The notes beneath the pieces were generated by a model, which had not been told where the DNA came from, did no database searches, and was given only the letters and a program-made list of their open reading frames with translations. From the NCBI RefSeq assembly GCF_014836635.1, contig NZ_JACSQL010000001.1:744001-808000 (forward strand): 64,000 nt of DNA, given 5' to 3'. Shown here piece after piece: positions 25,941 through 33,918 of this stretch. Made by a program: the position numbers and the translations under genes. Numbering within the stretch: the stretch's first letter is position 1; every line of letters begins with the position of its first letter. Source of the DNA: Paenibacillus gallinarum. Its GTDB lineage: Bacteria > Bacillota > Bacilli > Paenibacillales > Paenibacillaceae.

Positions 25941-27176
25941 CTACATCCGTAAAGGAGATTCATAAAAATCCCGATATAGTAACCTTGGATCCGGCTTAGG
26001 CATACCCATTCCATAGACTGCTGTTGCCTGCTGATCCCATGTTAATTGATCATGCTGGAAGGCAGACGTTTTAATAACGATCGGCAGTGTTGCTTTTTTG
26101 CGCATTTCTTTTAACAAGGTTTGTCCTCTATCCGTGAAACCAAGAACCCGAATATAATGAGGGCCTTGACGCAGAATGTCCGGTGTAATTTTATCCTTCT
26201 CATGATGAAGAAGAATATGAGTCAACATGCGCTGAAGTTTTGTTTTTGTATATCTTTTAGTTTTGACCGCTTCAAGGAGAGCATGGATGGAGAGCTCTGG
26301 AAGCTGAGGGAGCAGTTTAAGTAAACGATACTCCAAGCCCTCAGTGACCTCGCCAAAGCGTGCAAGTTCCTCAGGGCTCTTTGTCACGAGCTGTGTAAAA
26401 AGAGCGTCTCGGTAGCGCTCCAGATCCACAGGAGCGCATCCATCCTGCCATTCGCGCTGCAGAATGGCAAGTACCTCCGCCGGCACATACGGCGCCGCGG
26501 CTGCAAGGCCATCCTCGCCGAGCAGAAGCCGGCGCACGGCCGTTGCACTTGCGATGCTGCCTGTGCCTGGCATCGCATCGTGGTACCCGGCGCCGGTACG
26601 CTGCGCCGTGAAGGGTGTTATCGCGCTGCCAAGACGGCGAAGCGCGATAAGATAGTGCAGCCCAAGTGTATTATTGGGCTGCTTCAGCAAGGCCAATGCC
26701 CCCGCAGGATCACTGCCGGGGGCAAGAGCAGCCGCAGCCGCTGCGTAGGCTGCGGGATAGCTTGCACCGCTGGCAAGCTGCTGCTGGAGGAGGGAAGCCA
26801 GAGCCTGTGGCTCACTGGCTAAGAGGTCCGCCAGCTCCATCAGCGGTGCAAGCTTTCCCGATTCGCTGCCAAAGCAGAGCGAATCAACAACGCCTGTATG
26901 GTGCAAGGTGGCCACTGCACCATAGGCAAACCATTCCGCCGGCTGTACTGCATACGCAGCCGGCAGTTCAAGCACGAGATCGACGCCCATCTTAAGCGCC
27001 ATCTCTGTACGTGCCCATTTGCTGACGATCGCGGGTTCGCCGCGTTGCAAAAAATGTCCGCTCATGACGGCAACAACAGCGTTTGATTGCGTGAGCCTCT
27101 TAGATTCTTCTAGATGATATACGTGACCGTTATGCATGGGATTATATTCTACAATCAGTCCTACCGCAGAATTCAC
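25941..27176 (-). CDS. tmcAL: tRNA(Met) cytidine acetate ligase (YlbM)
   Basis: 411 residues from GTG 27176; the TTG at 27188 touches GGGAGG with no spacing, so GTG 12 nt downstream is favoured and gives the usual N-terminus AVGLIVEYNPMHNGH. The HNGH motif is the nucleotidyltransferase ATP site. It ligates acetate to the wobble cytidine of elongator tRNA-Met. An Ala-rich stretch encoded by very GC-rich DNA (about 26390-26980) interrupts otherwise moderate-GC coding; it lies in the linker region and resembles a locally shifted codon usage rather than a foreign domain. Conserved ylb-order position upstream of yceD. Confidence 0.92.
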   Translation of the reverse strand: MNSAVGLIVEYNPMHNGHVYHLEESKRLTQSNAVVAVMSGHFLQRGEPAIVSKWARTEMALKMGVDLVLELPAAYAVQPAEWFAYGAVATLHHTGVVDSLCFGSESGKLAPLMELADLLASEPQALASLLQQQLASGASYPAAYAAAAAALAPGSDPAGALALLKQPNNTLGLHYLIALRRLGSAITPFTAQRTGAGYHDAMPGTGSIASATAVRRLLLGEDGLAAAAPYVPAEVLAILQREWQDGCAPVDLERYRDALFTQLVTKSPEELARFGEVTEGLEYRLLKLLPQLPELSIHALLEAVKTKRYTKTKLQRMLTHILLHHEKDKITPDILRQGPHYIRVLGFTDRGQTLLKEMRKKATLPIVIKTSAFQHDQLTWDQQATAVYGMGMPKPDPRLLYRDFYESPLRM

Positions 27177-27231
27177 GATAATGTTCAACCTCCCGGATTT
27201 GCTAAAGACCTGCTTTATTTGTTATCTTAAA

Positions 27232-27349
27232 GAATCAATTTCATAATACCTTTAGTTGCTTTAATCAGGGCTATATATAGTTTGAAATGGTTCTATTTGT
27301 CTATATATAGTTACAAATTTATCATTTTAATGAGTTATGAAATTGGTTA
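27232..27349 (+). repeat. Full-length MITE-like repeat
   Basis: About 118 nt bounded by GAATCAATTTCATAA (27232-27246) and TTATGAAATTGGTT (27335-27348). The interior holds two CTATATATAG elements. It aligns with the reverse complement of 17788-17899. No ORF. It lies between tmcAL and the yceD promoter. Confidence 0.8.
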
Positions 27350-27438
27350 TAATAGGATATTGTTTTTAATTAGCCTTTAAGGTAACTATTTTTACAGGAA
27401 CAGGCTACCTTCCAATACAGGGTGTAAAGTTTAAAGTG

Positions 27439-27468
27439 TTGACAAACCTCTTTGAAAATCGTTATAAT
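27439..27468 (+). promoter_or_regulatory. Sigma-A promoter of yceD-rpmF
   Basis: TTGACA (27439-27444), 18-nt spacer, TATAAT (27463-27468): consensus hexamers. The -10 lies within an inverted repeat AAAATC (27455-27460) / GATTTT (27469-27474), a possible operator. Confidence 0.85.
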
Positions 27469-27585
27469 GATTTTTGTTTGTTAGACCCTTTTCTCAACAT
27501 ACTTATGTCTGTATTGCAACACACTAAGATAGTATACAGTAATAGGGCTGATTGAAAAAATGGTTTATCGTCTGGAGTGATTATA

Positions 27586-28092
27586 ATGCAAATGTCATTT
27601 CGCAAGATGGCAGCAAGTGCTGAGCCCGTAAAGGTATCGGAACAACTTGATATTAGCCATCTTATTCGAAAAAACAAGGAAATCACAGCTGTATCCCCTT
27701 TGCAGGCAGAACTAACACTAACTGCATCACTGGGAGACGTTGTGGATGTTCAAGGTCCGTTAACGGCCGAAGTGGATATGCTCTGCTCTCGTTGTCTTGG
27801 TAACGTACATGAACATTTAGATATGAAATTCGCCGAACAGTTCAAACAAGGAAAAGAGCCGGAAGATGCGGATGAAGAGGATGATACCTTGTATGTGGAC
27901 GAGGATACCGTGAATCTTGATCCATTTATGGAAGAATATTTCTTACTGCATCTACCGTTTGCGCCGCTGTGTAAGCCCGATTGTAAAGGGCTATGTCCTA
28001 CATGCGGTACCGACTTGAACCAAAGCAGTTGTGGTTGCGACAATACTGTTGTGGATCCACGGCTTGCCGGGCTTAAGGATTTCTTTAAATGA
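27586..28092 (+). CDS. YceD/DUF177 family protein
   Basis: 168 residues from ATG 27586, with TGGAG 8 nt upstream. The family pattern is clear: conserved LCSRCLG (Cys pair) near residue 63, and C-terminal CKPDCKGLCPTCGTDLNQSSCGCD, which may bind zinc. Bacterial and plastid members are linked to 23S rRNA maturation and to expression of L32; the gene is nearly always directly before rpmF, as here. The stop codon lies inside the first unit of the tandem hairpin array. Confidence 0.93.
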   Translation: MQMSFRKMAASAEPVKVSEQLDISHLIRKNKEITAVSPLQAELTLTASLGDVVDVQGPLTAEVDMLCSRCLGNVHEHLDMKFAEQFKQGKEPEDADEEDDTLYVDEDTVNLDPFMEEYFLLHLPFAPLCKPDCKGLCPTCGTDLNQSSCGCDNTVVDPRLAGLKDFFK

Positions 28093-28389
28093 TATTAATT
28101 ATTTGGTGCATCGCTTAGCGTGCATGAATAATTGATAGTAGATATTAATTACTTGGTGTACCGCTTAGCGTGCATGAGTAATTGATAGTAGATATTAATT
28201 GTTTGTTGTATCGCCTTGCGTACATGAATATTTAATAGTAATATTAATTATTTGTTGTATCGCTTAGCGTACATGAATAATTAATGGAAATATTAATTAT
28301 TTGGTGCATCACTTAGTGTGCATGAATAATTAATAGTTGATATCAATAACTAGTTGCATCACAATAGGTATGCATGGATTATTGAAAGT
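28091..28389. repeat. Six tandem ~50-nt units, each an inverted repeat
   Basis: Unit starts are 28091, 28141, 28191, 28241, 28290 and 28340. Each has an outer arm pair (ATTAATTATT / AATAATTGAT), an inner pair (TGCA/TGCA) and a core pair (CGCT/AGCG) around one base. Arms change together between units: CGCT/AGCG becomes CACT/AGTG in unit 5; TGCA/TGCA becomes TGTA/TACA in unit 4; AATTATT/AATAATT becomes AATTACT/AGTAATT in unit 2. This indicates selection or descent preserving pairing. Located between yceD and rpmF. Confidence 0.9.
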
Positions 28390-28391
28390 TT

Positions 28392-28421
28392 TTGCTGAAT
28401 ACATGACATCTGTGCTATTAT
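28392..28421 (+). promoter_or_regulatory. Possible secondary promoter for rpmF
   Basis: TTGCTG (28392-28397), 18-nt spacer, TATTAT (28416-28421) just after the repeat array. Weak match to sigma-A. Confidence 0.35.
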
Positions 28422-28454
28422 GCAACAGTTGATTTTGATAAGGAGGTGGGAATT

Positions 28455-28628
28455 GTGGCAGTACCTCAACGGAGAACATCCAAAACTCGTCGTGACAAAC
28501 GTCGTACTCACTTTAAATTGGCAGTGCCAGGTATGGTGAAATGTGAACAATGCGGAGAAATGAAGCTTGCTCATCACGTATGCAAAGTGTGCGGAACGTA
28601 CAAATCTAGAGAGATCATCTCTCAATAA
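28455..28628 (+). CDS. rpmF: 50S ribosomal protein L32
   Basis: 57 residues from GTG 28455, with AAGGAGGTGG 8-10 nt upstream. [16 protein letters not shown] is the standard basic N-terminus, and the zinc ribbon Cys pairs (CEQC and CKVC) are intact, so this is the zinc-binding (C+) form. It is separated from yceD by the hairpin array. A strong terminator follows. Confidence 0.97.
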   Translation: MAVPQRRTSKTRRDKRRTHFKLAVPGMVKCEQCGEMKLAHHVCKVCGTYKSREIISQ

Positions 28629-28642
28629 TAGCTTTGCTACCT

Positions 28643-28679
28643 AATAGTACTCTATCCTAGGATAGAGTACTATTTTTTT
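28643..28679 (+). terminator. Rho-independent terminator after rpmF
   Basis: AATAGTACTCTATCC pairs with GGATAGAGTACTATT, a 15-bp stem with a two-base loop, and seven T. Confidence 0.9.
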
Positions 28680-28732
28680 GTGAGCAATAAAGCAGTACTT
28701 TCTTTTTGCGTCAGCTTCCTTTATACTAAGCT

Positions 28733-28749
28733 TTAGTACCAGGTTCTAA
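28733..28749. promoter_or_regulatory. FapR operator
   Basis: TTAGTACCAGGTTCTAA matches the FapR consensus TTAGTACCtGGTACTAA except near the centre and one position of the right arm. It lies upstream of fapR-plsX, as in autoregulated fap operons. A TATAAT at 28780-28785 follows. Confidence 0.75.
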
Positions 28750-28795
28750 GCTTGGTTCGTTTGTTATCTAAAAATGGTATATAATCGTTGTAAGA

Positions 28796-28810
28796 AGGTA
28801 TCAGATACCT
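28796..28810. promoter_or_regulatory. 15-bp perfect palindrome just after the fapR -10
   Basis: AGGTATCAGATACCT, 7-1-7 inverted repeat, begins 11 nt after TATAAT (28780-28785), i.e. near the expected transcription start. It differs from the FapR consensus. Possibly a second operator or an early-transcript hairpin. The remaining ~140 nt to fapR shows nothing further. Confidence 0.4.
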
Positions 28811-28957
28811 AATTAATGAATGAATAATAAAGAATGTAATGTTCTGAATATATAGATGGTTTGGCTATGCTTTACATAGACTAGACATGGATCAGTTTCA
28901 CATATACAAGTTAATGCTTTTCATCGATATTATATAATTCCGGAAGTAAGGGGGAGC

Positions 28958-29569
28958 TTGGTCATAGAACGCATACCGAAAAGACAGAGGCAACAGCAAC
29001 TTGCACAGATGATTGAGGACAATCCTTTTATCACGGATCAAGAGTTAACCAGACTGCTGAAGGTAAGTATTCAAACCATTCGTCTTGATCGCATGGAACT
29101 TGGCATTCCTGAACTGCGTGAACGGATGAAGCTGATGGCTGAAAGGTCATATGATCAAGTTCGCTCCCTTCCGTTACATGAAGTGATCGGGGATATTGTT
29201 GATCTTCAGCTTGATAAAAGTGGTATTTCGATTTTTGAAATTAAAGATGAACATGTATTTTCTAGAACGGGTATTGCGCGTGGACACTATGTATTTGCGC
29301 AGGCCAATTCACTTGCTGTTGCGGTAATTAACGATGAGATTGCGCTCACTGCCTCTGCAGATATTCGGTTTGTAAGACCGGTTCATTTAGGAGAAAAGTG
29401 TATTGCTAAGGCATATGTTCGTTCGATGCCGGAACAGAAGGGGAAGGCAAAAGTAGAAGTGTTCGCTTATGTTGGAGAGGAAATGGTGTTTCAAGGAAAC
29501 TTCGTCATTTACCGATCTGCAGGACAAGATAGCGATGAGGGAGGTAATCATCATGAGGATCGTCATTGA
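28958..29569 (+). CDS. fapR: FapR, malonyl-CoA-responsive repressor of lipid synthesis
   Basis: 203 residues from TTG 28958 with a GGGGGAG site. The N-terminal HTH (about residues 20-45, ITDQELTRLLKVSIQTIRLDR) is followed by a linker helix and a hot-dog effector domain (VIGDIVDLQLDKSGISIFEIKDEHVFSRTGIARGHYVFAQANSLAVAVI) that in characterised FapR binds malonyl-CoA. The operator upstream at 28733 supports autoregulation. The plsX start overlaps its 3' end by 17 nt. First gene of the phospholipid/fatty-acid operon. Confidence 0.95.
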   Translation: MVIERIPKRQRQQQLAQMIEDNPFITDQELTRLLKVSIQTIRLDRMELGIPELRERMKLMAERSYDQVRSLPLHEVIGDIVDLQLDKSGISIFEIKDEHVFSRTGIARGHYVFAQANSLAVAVINDEIALTASADIRFVRPVHLGEKCIAKAYVRSMPEQKGKAKVEVFAYVGEEMVFQGNFVIYRSAGQDSDEGGNHHEDRH

Positions 29570-30542
29570 TGCAATGGGAGGCGACAATGCACCAGCCGCG
29601 AATGTAGAAGGTGCACTCCTAGCTGCGAAGGAATGGAAAGATACAGAGATTGTACTTGTCGGAGACGAAACAGCGATTGCGCCTTATCTTGGGAATGAAC
29701 GGCCAGGGAACTTGACTGTTCAGCATGCATCTGAAGTGATTACATCTGATGACGAACCCGTTAGAGCTGTTCGCCGCAAGAAAGATGCTTCAATGGTCGT
29801 TGCAGGACGAATGCTTCGTGAAGGCAGTGCAGATGCCATGATCTCAGCTGGCAATACAGGCGCGCTGATGACAACAGGGCTGCTCGTAGTAGGCAGAATG
29901 CATGGGATTGAAAGACCTGCGCTTGCTCCCATGATTCCAACCATTGATGATAAAGGAATGCTTGCGCTTGATCTTGGTGCTAATATGGATGCGAAACCAG
30001 AGCATCTTGCACAGTATGCACTTATGGGAAGTATATACCGTCAGAAAGTTCAAGGCATTGAACGCCCGAGAGTGGGCCTTCTTAATGTGGGTACAGAACC
30101 GGGAAAAGGGAATGAACTGACGAAAGTTGCCTATCCTCTTTTGGAAAAGTTACCGATTCATTTTATTGGTAATGTAGAAGCAAGAGATATTCTTACGGGA
30201 ACATGTGATGTACTCGTCTGTGACGGTTTTGCAGGTAACATACTGCTGAAATCGGTAGAAGGCGCAGCGGGTGCTATTTTTGCTCTCTTAAAAGAACAGT
30301 TTTCTTCTTCACTGAAGACAAAACTGGCAGCAGCAATGCTTATGCCGGAACTACGTAGTCTAAAAGGAAAACTGGATTACAAAGAACATGGCGGTGCACC
30401 TTTGCTTGGACTTAGCCGTCTTGTTGTGAAGAGTCATGGTTCAGCAGATGCAAACGCCATTAAGAATGCCGTTCGGCAGGCTAGAATAGCGATTGAGAAT
30501 CAGCTGGTTGAAAGTATATCTAAGGAAATTACAGGGAAGTGA
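29553..30542 (+). CDS. plsX: Acyl-ACP:phosphate acyltransferase PlsX
   Basis: 329 residues from ATG 29553 (GGGAGGT upstream), giving the standard MRIVIDAMGGDNAP. Conserved LDLGANMDAKPEHLAQYALMG and CDGFAGNILLKSVEG segments are present. It makes acyl-phosphate from acyl-ACP for PlsY, the first step of phosphatidic acid formation, peripherally at the membrane. It overlaps fapR and abuts fabH. Confidence 0.96.
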   Translation: MRIVIDAMGGDNAPAANVEGALLAAKEWKDTEIVLVGDETAIAPYLGNERPGNLTVQHASEVITSDDEPVRAVRRKKDASMVVAGRMLREGSADAMISAGNTGALMTTGLLVVGRMHGIERPALAPMIPTIDDKGMLALDLGANMDAKPEHLAQYALMGSIYRQKVQGIERPRVGLLNVGTEPGKGNELTKVAYPLLEKLPIHFIGNVEARDILTGTCDVLVCDGFAGNILLKSVEGAAGAIFALLKEQFSSSLKTKLAAAMLMPELRSLKGKLDYKEHGGAPLLGLSRLVVKSHGSADANAIKNAVRQARIAIENQLVESISKEITGK

Positions 30543-30547
30543 GTGAC

Positions 30548-31543
30548 ATGATGAATACACATTTACGTCCAGTCGGTGTCATCGGCACAGGTAAATATGT
30601 ACCTGAACGTATTTTGACGAATCAGGATATGGAAAAAATGATGGATACCAATGATGAATGGATCGTTTCTCGTACAGGGATTCGTGAACGTCATATTGCA
30701 GCAGCTGAGCAAGCTACGTCTGATCTTGCTTATGAAGCCGCGAAAGCAGCTGCTGCATCTGCAGGCATTAAACATGAAGACATTGAACTGATCATTGTTG
30801 CAACGGTAACACCAGACAGTGCTTTTCCATCGACAGCTTGTATTTTACAGGATAAACTTGGTGCAAAAGGAGCGGCTGCATTTGACTTGTCCGCTGCGTG
30901 TTCCGGATTTGTATATGGTCTGGCAACGGCAACAAGTCTTATTCAAACGGGGATGTACAACAATGCACTCGTAATAGGTGCGGATTGTCTCTCTAGAATT
31001 ACAGATTATACAGACCGTAACACAAGTGTCCTTTTTGGAGACGGCGCTGGAGCTGTAATCCTAGGCGAAGTACCTGAAGGACGCGGATTTAAGTCGTTTG
31101 ATCTTGGAGCTGAAGGAGCAGGCGGTCCGCTTCTGAACTTGCAAGCAGGCGGTTCTAGATTGCCAGCTTCAGAAGAGACGGTTGCGAATAAACAGCATTA
31201 TATCTACATGAACGGAAGAGAAGTCTTTAAATTTGCGGTTCGCGTTATGGGAACGGCTACGATTGATGTACTAGCAAAAGCTGGACTTGGAAAAGAAGAT
31301 GTAGATCTTTTCATTCCACATCAGGCTAATATTCGTATTATCCAATCTGCCATGCAGCGCCTTGATCTTCCAGAGGAGAAGGTAGTTATTAATGTGGACA
31401 AGTATGCGAATACTTCTGCAGCATCCATTCCTCTCGCACTCGTTGAAGCAGCGGAAGAAGGCCGAATGAAACCAGGCGATAAAGTACTGATGGTTGGTTT
31501 TGGCGGCGGATTGACATGGGGAGCTTCGGTTCTCGTTTGGTAA
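30548..31543 (+). CDS. fabH: Beta-ketoacyl-ACP synthase III
   Basis: 331 residues from ATG 30548; a GTG at 30539 and an ATG at 30551 are alternatives and the ribosome binding site is weak (AGGGAAGTGAG), suggesting coupling to plsX. The catalytic triad is visible: Cys in DLSAACSGF (about residue 118), His in FIPHQANIRI and Asn in KYANTSAAS. It condenses an acyl-CoA primer with malonyl-ACP; Gram-positive members prefer branched primers. In B. subtilis fabH homologues lie elsewhere, so inclusion here is a lineage-specific operon arrangement. Confidence 0.95.
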   Translation: MMNTHLRPVGVIGTGKYVPERILTNQDMEKMMDTNDEWIVSRTGIRERHIAAAEQATSDLAYEAAKAAAASAGIKHEDIELIIVATVTPDSAFPSTACILQDKLGAKGAAAFDLSAACSGFVYGLATATSLIQTGMYNNALVIGADCLSRITDYTDRNTSVLFGDGAGAVILGEVPEGRGFKSFDLGAEGAGGPLLNLQAGGSRLPASEETVANKQHYIYMNGREVFKFAVRVMGTATIDVLAKAGLGKEDVDLFIPHQANIRIIQSAMQRLDLPEEKVVINVDKYANTSAASIPLALVEAAEEGRMKPGDKVLMVGFGGGLTWGASVLVW

Positions 31544-31625
31544 TCAATGAAATGATACAGTTAATATAATTTATTTATATTTTCTTTAACTCTAGTAATT
31601 GGACGAAAGGAGTTTTGAATCTAGT

Positions 31626-32567
31626 ATGGGCAAAATTGCTTTTGTATTTCCTGGACAAGGTTCCCAGTCTGTAGGAATGGCAAAAGATGCATACGATCAC
31701 GTAGACGCATCCCAAGCTATTTTTAAACAAGCAGATGAAGCACTTGGATTTTCACTGAGCACGTTAGTATTTGAAGGTCCAGATACGGATTTGAAACAAA
31801 CAAAAAACACCCAGCCTGCACTATTGACAGCGAGTATTGCACTTTATGAAGCATTGCGGGAAAAAGGCATTACCGCCGATTATATGGCAGGTCATAGCCT
31901 TGGTGAATATAGCGCGCTTGTTGCATCTGGTGTTATTTCGTTTCAAGATGCGGTATCCATTGTTCGTGCAAGAGGAACATTTATGGAGGAAGCAGTACCT
32001 GGTGGACGCGGTGCCATGGCAGCGGTCCTTGGTGCAGAACGAGAAGCTTTGGCTGAACTCTGTGCTAAGATTTCTTCGCAAGGGGAGGACTACTTGGTTG
32101 AACTGGCGAATCTTAATTCACCAGGACAAATTGTTGTCTCCGGGTTACAGGATGGTGTAAATGAAGTCGTTCAGCGTGTAAAAGAAGCAGGCGGAAAAAG
32201 AGCGATCCCTCTTGTTGTCAGTGGACCTTTCCACACCTCTCTGATGAAAGGTGCGGCAGAGAAGCTGCAAGAACGCTTAGCTCAAGTTACATTGCATGAT
32301 GCAGCTGTTCCTGTTATTGCTAATGTAACTGCAGAACCGGTGACAGACGCAGAGAAGATTAAGAATCTTTTAGTCGAACAAGTTTATTCCTCTGTTAAAT
32401 GGGAAGATACGGTCGTATATCTTGTAGAACAAGGCGTGGATACATTTATCGAAATTGGCCCTGGTAATGTGTTAACAGGTCTAATTAAGAAAGTAGACAA
32501 GTCCTTGAAGCTTTATAATGTGAACAATTTGGAAAGCCTGAATTTATTGGCTGCTGAACTTTCATAA
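31626..32567 (+). CDS. fabD: Malonyl-CoA:ACP transacylase
   Basis: 313 residues from ATG 31626, with AAAGGAG 13 nt upstream (slightly long spacing). MGKIAFVFPGQGSQSVGMAKD N-terminus; the nucleophile Ser91 is in GHSLGEYSALV and the catalytic His in SGPFHTSLM. It loads malonate onto AcpP for chain extension. Next in the fab operon, 83 nt after fabH with no terminator seen. Confidence 0.96.
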   Translation: MGKIAFVFPGQGSQSVGMAKDAYDHVDASQAIFKQADEALGFSLSTLVFEGPDTDLKQTKNTQPALLTASIALYEALREKGITADYMAGHSLGEYSALVASGVISFQDAVSIVRARGTFMEEAVPGGRGAMAAVLGAEREALAELCAKISSQGEDYLVELANLNSPGQIVVSGLQDGVNEVVQRVKEAGGKRAIPLVVSGPFHTSLMKGAAEKLQERLAQVTLHDAAVPVIANVTAEPVTDAEKIKNLLVEQVYSSVKWEDTVVYLVEQGVDTFIEIGPGNVLTGLIKKVDKSLKLYNVNNLESLNLLAAELS

Positions 32568-32610
32568 ACATCAAGTTTGATGATACTTGAGGAAAGGAGG
32601 TACACAAGAG

Positions 32611-33360
32611 ATGTCTATATCACTCAAAGGTCAAATTGCTCTTGTTACAGGTGCGTCTAGAGGGATTGGACGCAGTATCGCCCTTGCCTTAGCTGATGCG
32701 GGCTGTCATGTTGCTGTGAATTATGCAGGTAACGAGGCTGCTGCTGCGGAAGTGGTGAAGCTGATTGAAGCAAAAGGGGTTCAGGCAATCGCGGTTAAAG
32801 CGAATGTCGGGATAACTGCAGAAGCTGACCAAATGGTGAAGCAAGTCATCGAACAATGGGGAAAAATCAATATTCTGGTTAACAATGCTGGAATTACAAG
32901 GGATAACCTCATTATGCGAATGAAAGAGGAAGAATTCGACCAAGTTATTGAGACGAATCTTAAAGGCGTGTTCAATTGTCTAAAAGCGGTAACTCGCCCA
33001 ATGATGAAACAACGCTATGGCCGAATTATTAATATATCTTCTGTGGTTGGAGTACTAGGAAATGCAGGACAGGCCAATTATGTGGCTGCGAAAGCAGGAG
33101 TTATTGGTCTTACCAAATCTTCAAGCAGAGAACTAGCTTCTCGTGGAATTACAGTAAACTGTGTTGCACCTGGTTTTATTCAAACAGAAATGACACAGGA
33201 GTTATCTTCTGATATTGTAGAGGGCATGATGACAAATATTCCGCTTGGCAGATTGGGTCAGCCAGAGGAAATTGCTGGGGTTGTTACTTTCCTTGCATCC
33301 GAAGCGGCTTCCTATATGACAGGGCAAACACTGCATGTTGATGGCGGAATGTATATGTAA
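32611..33360 (+). CDS. fabG: 3-oxoacyl-ACP reductase
   Basis: 249 residues from ATG 32611 behind AAAGGAGGT. Short-chain dehydrogenase: NADPH site [10 protein letters not shown] (about 12-21), NNAG near 89, Ser in NISSVVG, and Tyr-x-x-x-Lys in NYVAAKAG near 155-159. It reduces beta-ketoacyl-ACP in the elongation cycle. Followed by acpP after 120 nt. Confidence 0.96.
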   Translation: MSISLKGQIALVTGASRGIGRSIALALADAGCHVAVNYAGNEAAAAEVVKLIEAKGVQAIAVKANVGITAEADQMVKQVIEQWGKINILVNNAGITRDNLIMRMKEEEFDQVIETNLKGVFNCLKAVTRPMMKQRYGRIINISSVVGVLGNAGQANYVAAKAGVIGLTKSSSRELASRGITVNCVAPGFIQTEMTQELSSDIVEGMMTNIPLGRLGQPEEIAGVVTFLASEAASYMTGQTLHVDGGMYM

Positions 33361-33480
33361 CCTGCCTAATTCTTTTAGTCATAGAAACCTTTCTATAAGA
33401 CGATTTGAAGAGAGACATGTAGGGTCTATGGCATTTTACTAGTTATTCTCGTATAATACGAAAGAGGAGGTGAACCGGAA

Positions 33481-33714
33481 ATGTCCGACGTATTGGAACG
33501 CGTAAAACGCATCGTAATTGATCGTTTAGGCGCTGATGAAGCTGAAGTAACGCTAGAAGCATCATTCAAAGATGATTTGGGTGCTGACTCTCTAGACGTT
33601 GTTGAATTGGTTATGGAACTCGAAGATGAGTTTGATATGGAGATCTCTGATGAAGATGCAGAGAAAATCACGACCGTAGGTGAAGTTGTAAACTACATAC
33701 AATCACATACCTAA
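33481..33714 (+). CDS. acpP: Acyl carrier protein
   Basis: 77 residues, strongly acidic. The phosphopantetheine attachment Ser37 is in [22 protein letters not shown] lies upstream of the ATG. Carrier for all fatty-acid intermediates and donor for PlsX. Followed by two hairpins before fabF that could lower or adjust readthrough and give high AcpP relative to downstream enzymes. Confidence 0.98.
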   Translation: MSDVLERVKRIVIDRLGADEAEVTLEASFKDDLGADSLDVVELVMELEDEFDMEISDEDAEKITTVGEVVNYIQSHT

Positions 33715-33723
33715 GTCACCCTG

Positions 33724-33768
33724 GAAGTCCCGCGCTTGCGCCTATCGCATAGGCGGGACTTCTTCTCC
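33724..33768 (+). terminator. Hairpin after acpP, possible partial terminator
   Basis: GAAGTCCCGC pairs with GCGGGACTTC, a 10-bp GC-rich stem with an inner hairpin loop; only an interrupted TTCTTCT tail follows, so termination is probably incomplete. Confidence 0.55.
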
Positions 33769-33800
33769 TAAATGCACCATAAGGCTTAAGGCCAACAAGA

Positions 33801-33850
33801 AGCCCATTTTATAGGTGTTTGTTATCTGACACGTGTATAAAATGGGTTTC
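33801..33850 (+). promoter_or_regulatory. Second hairpin in acpP-fabF spacer
   Basis: AGCCCATTTTATA pairs with TATAAAATGGGTTT across a 20-nt loop. No T run. May stabilise or punctuate the transcript. Confidence 0.4.
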
Positions 33851-33918
33851 ATTACATTAAAATCTGTTAACTAGTGTAACGCTCGCCGTTATGCAGTCGA
33901 TATAGAGGTGAATTTGAT

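Noticed and set aside
26384..27086. Several plus- and minus-strand frames in the GC-rich part of tmcAL
   Set aside because: GC-rich DNA has few stops, so long frames arise by chance; the tmcAL frame has the conserved motifs.
28091..28389. CRISPR array
   Set aside because: The units are contiguous 50-nt repeats without unique spacers and no cas genes are present, so this is a tandem repeat, not CRISPR.
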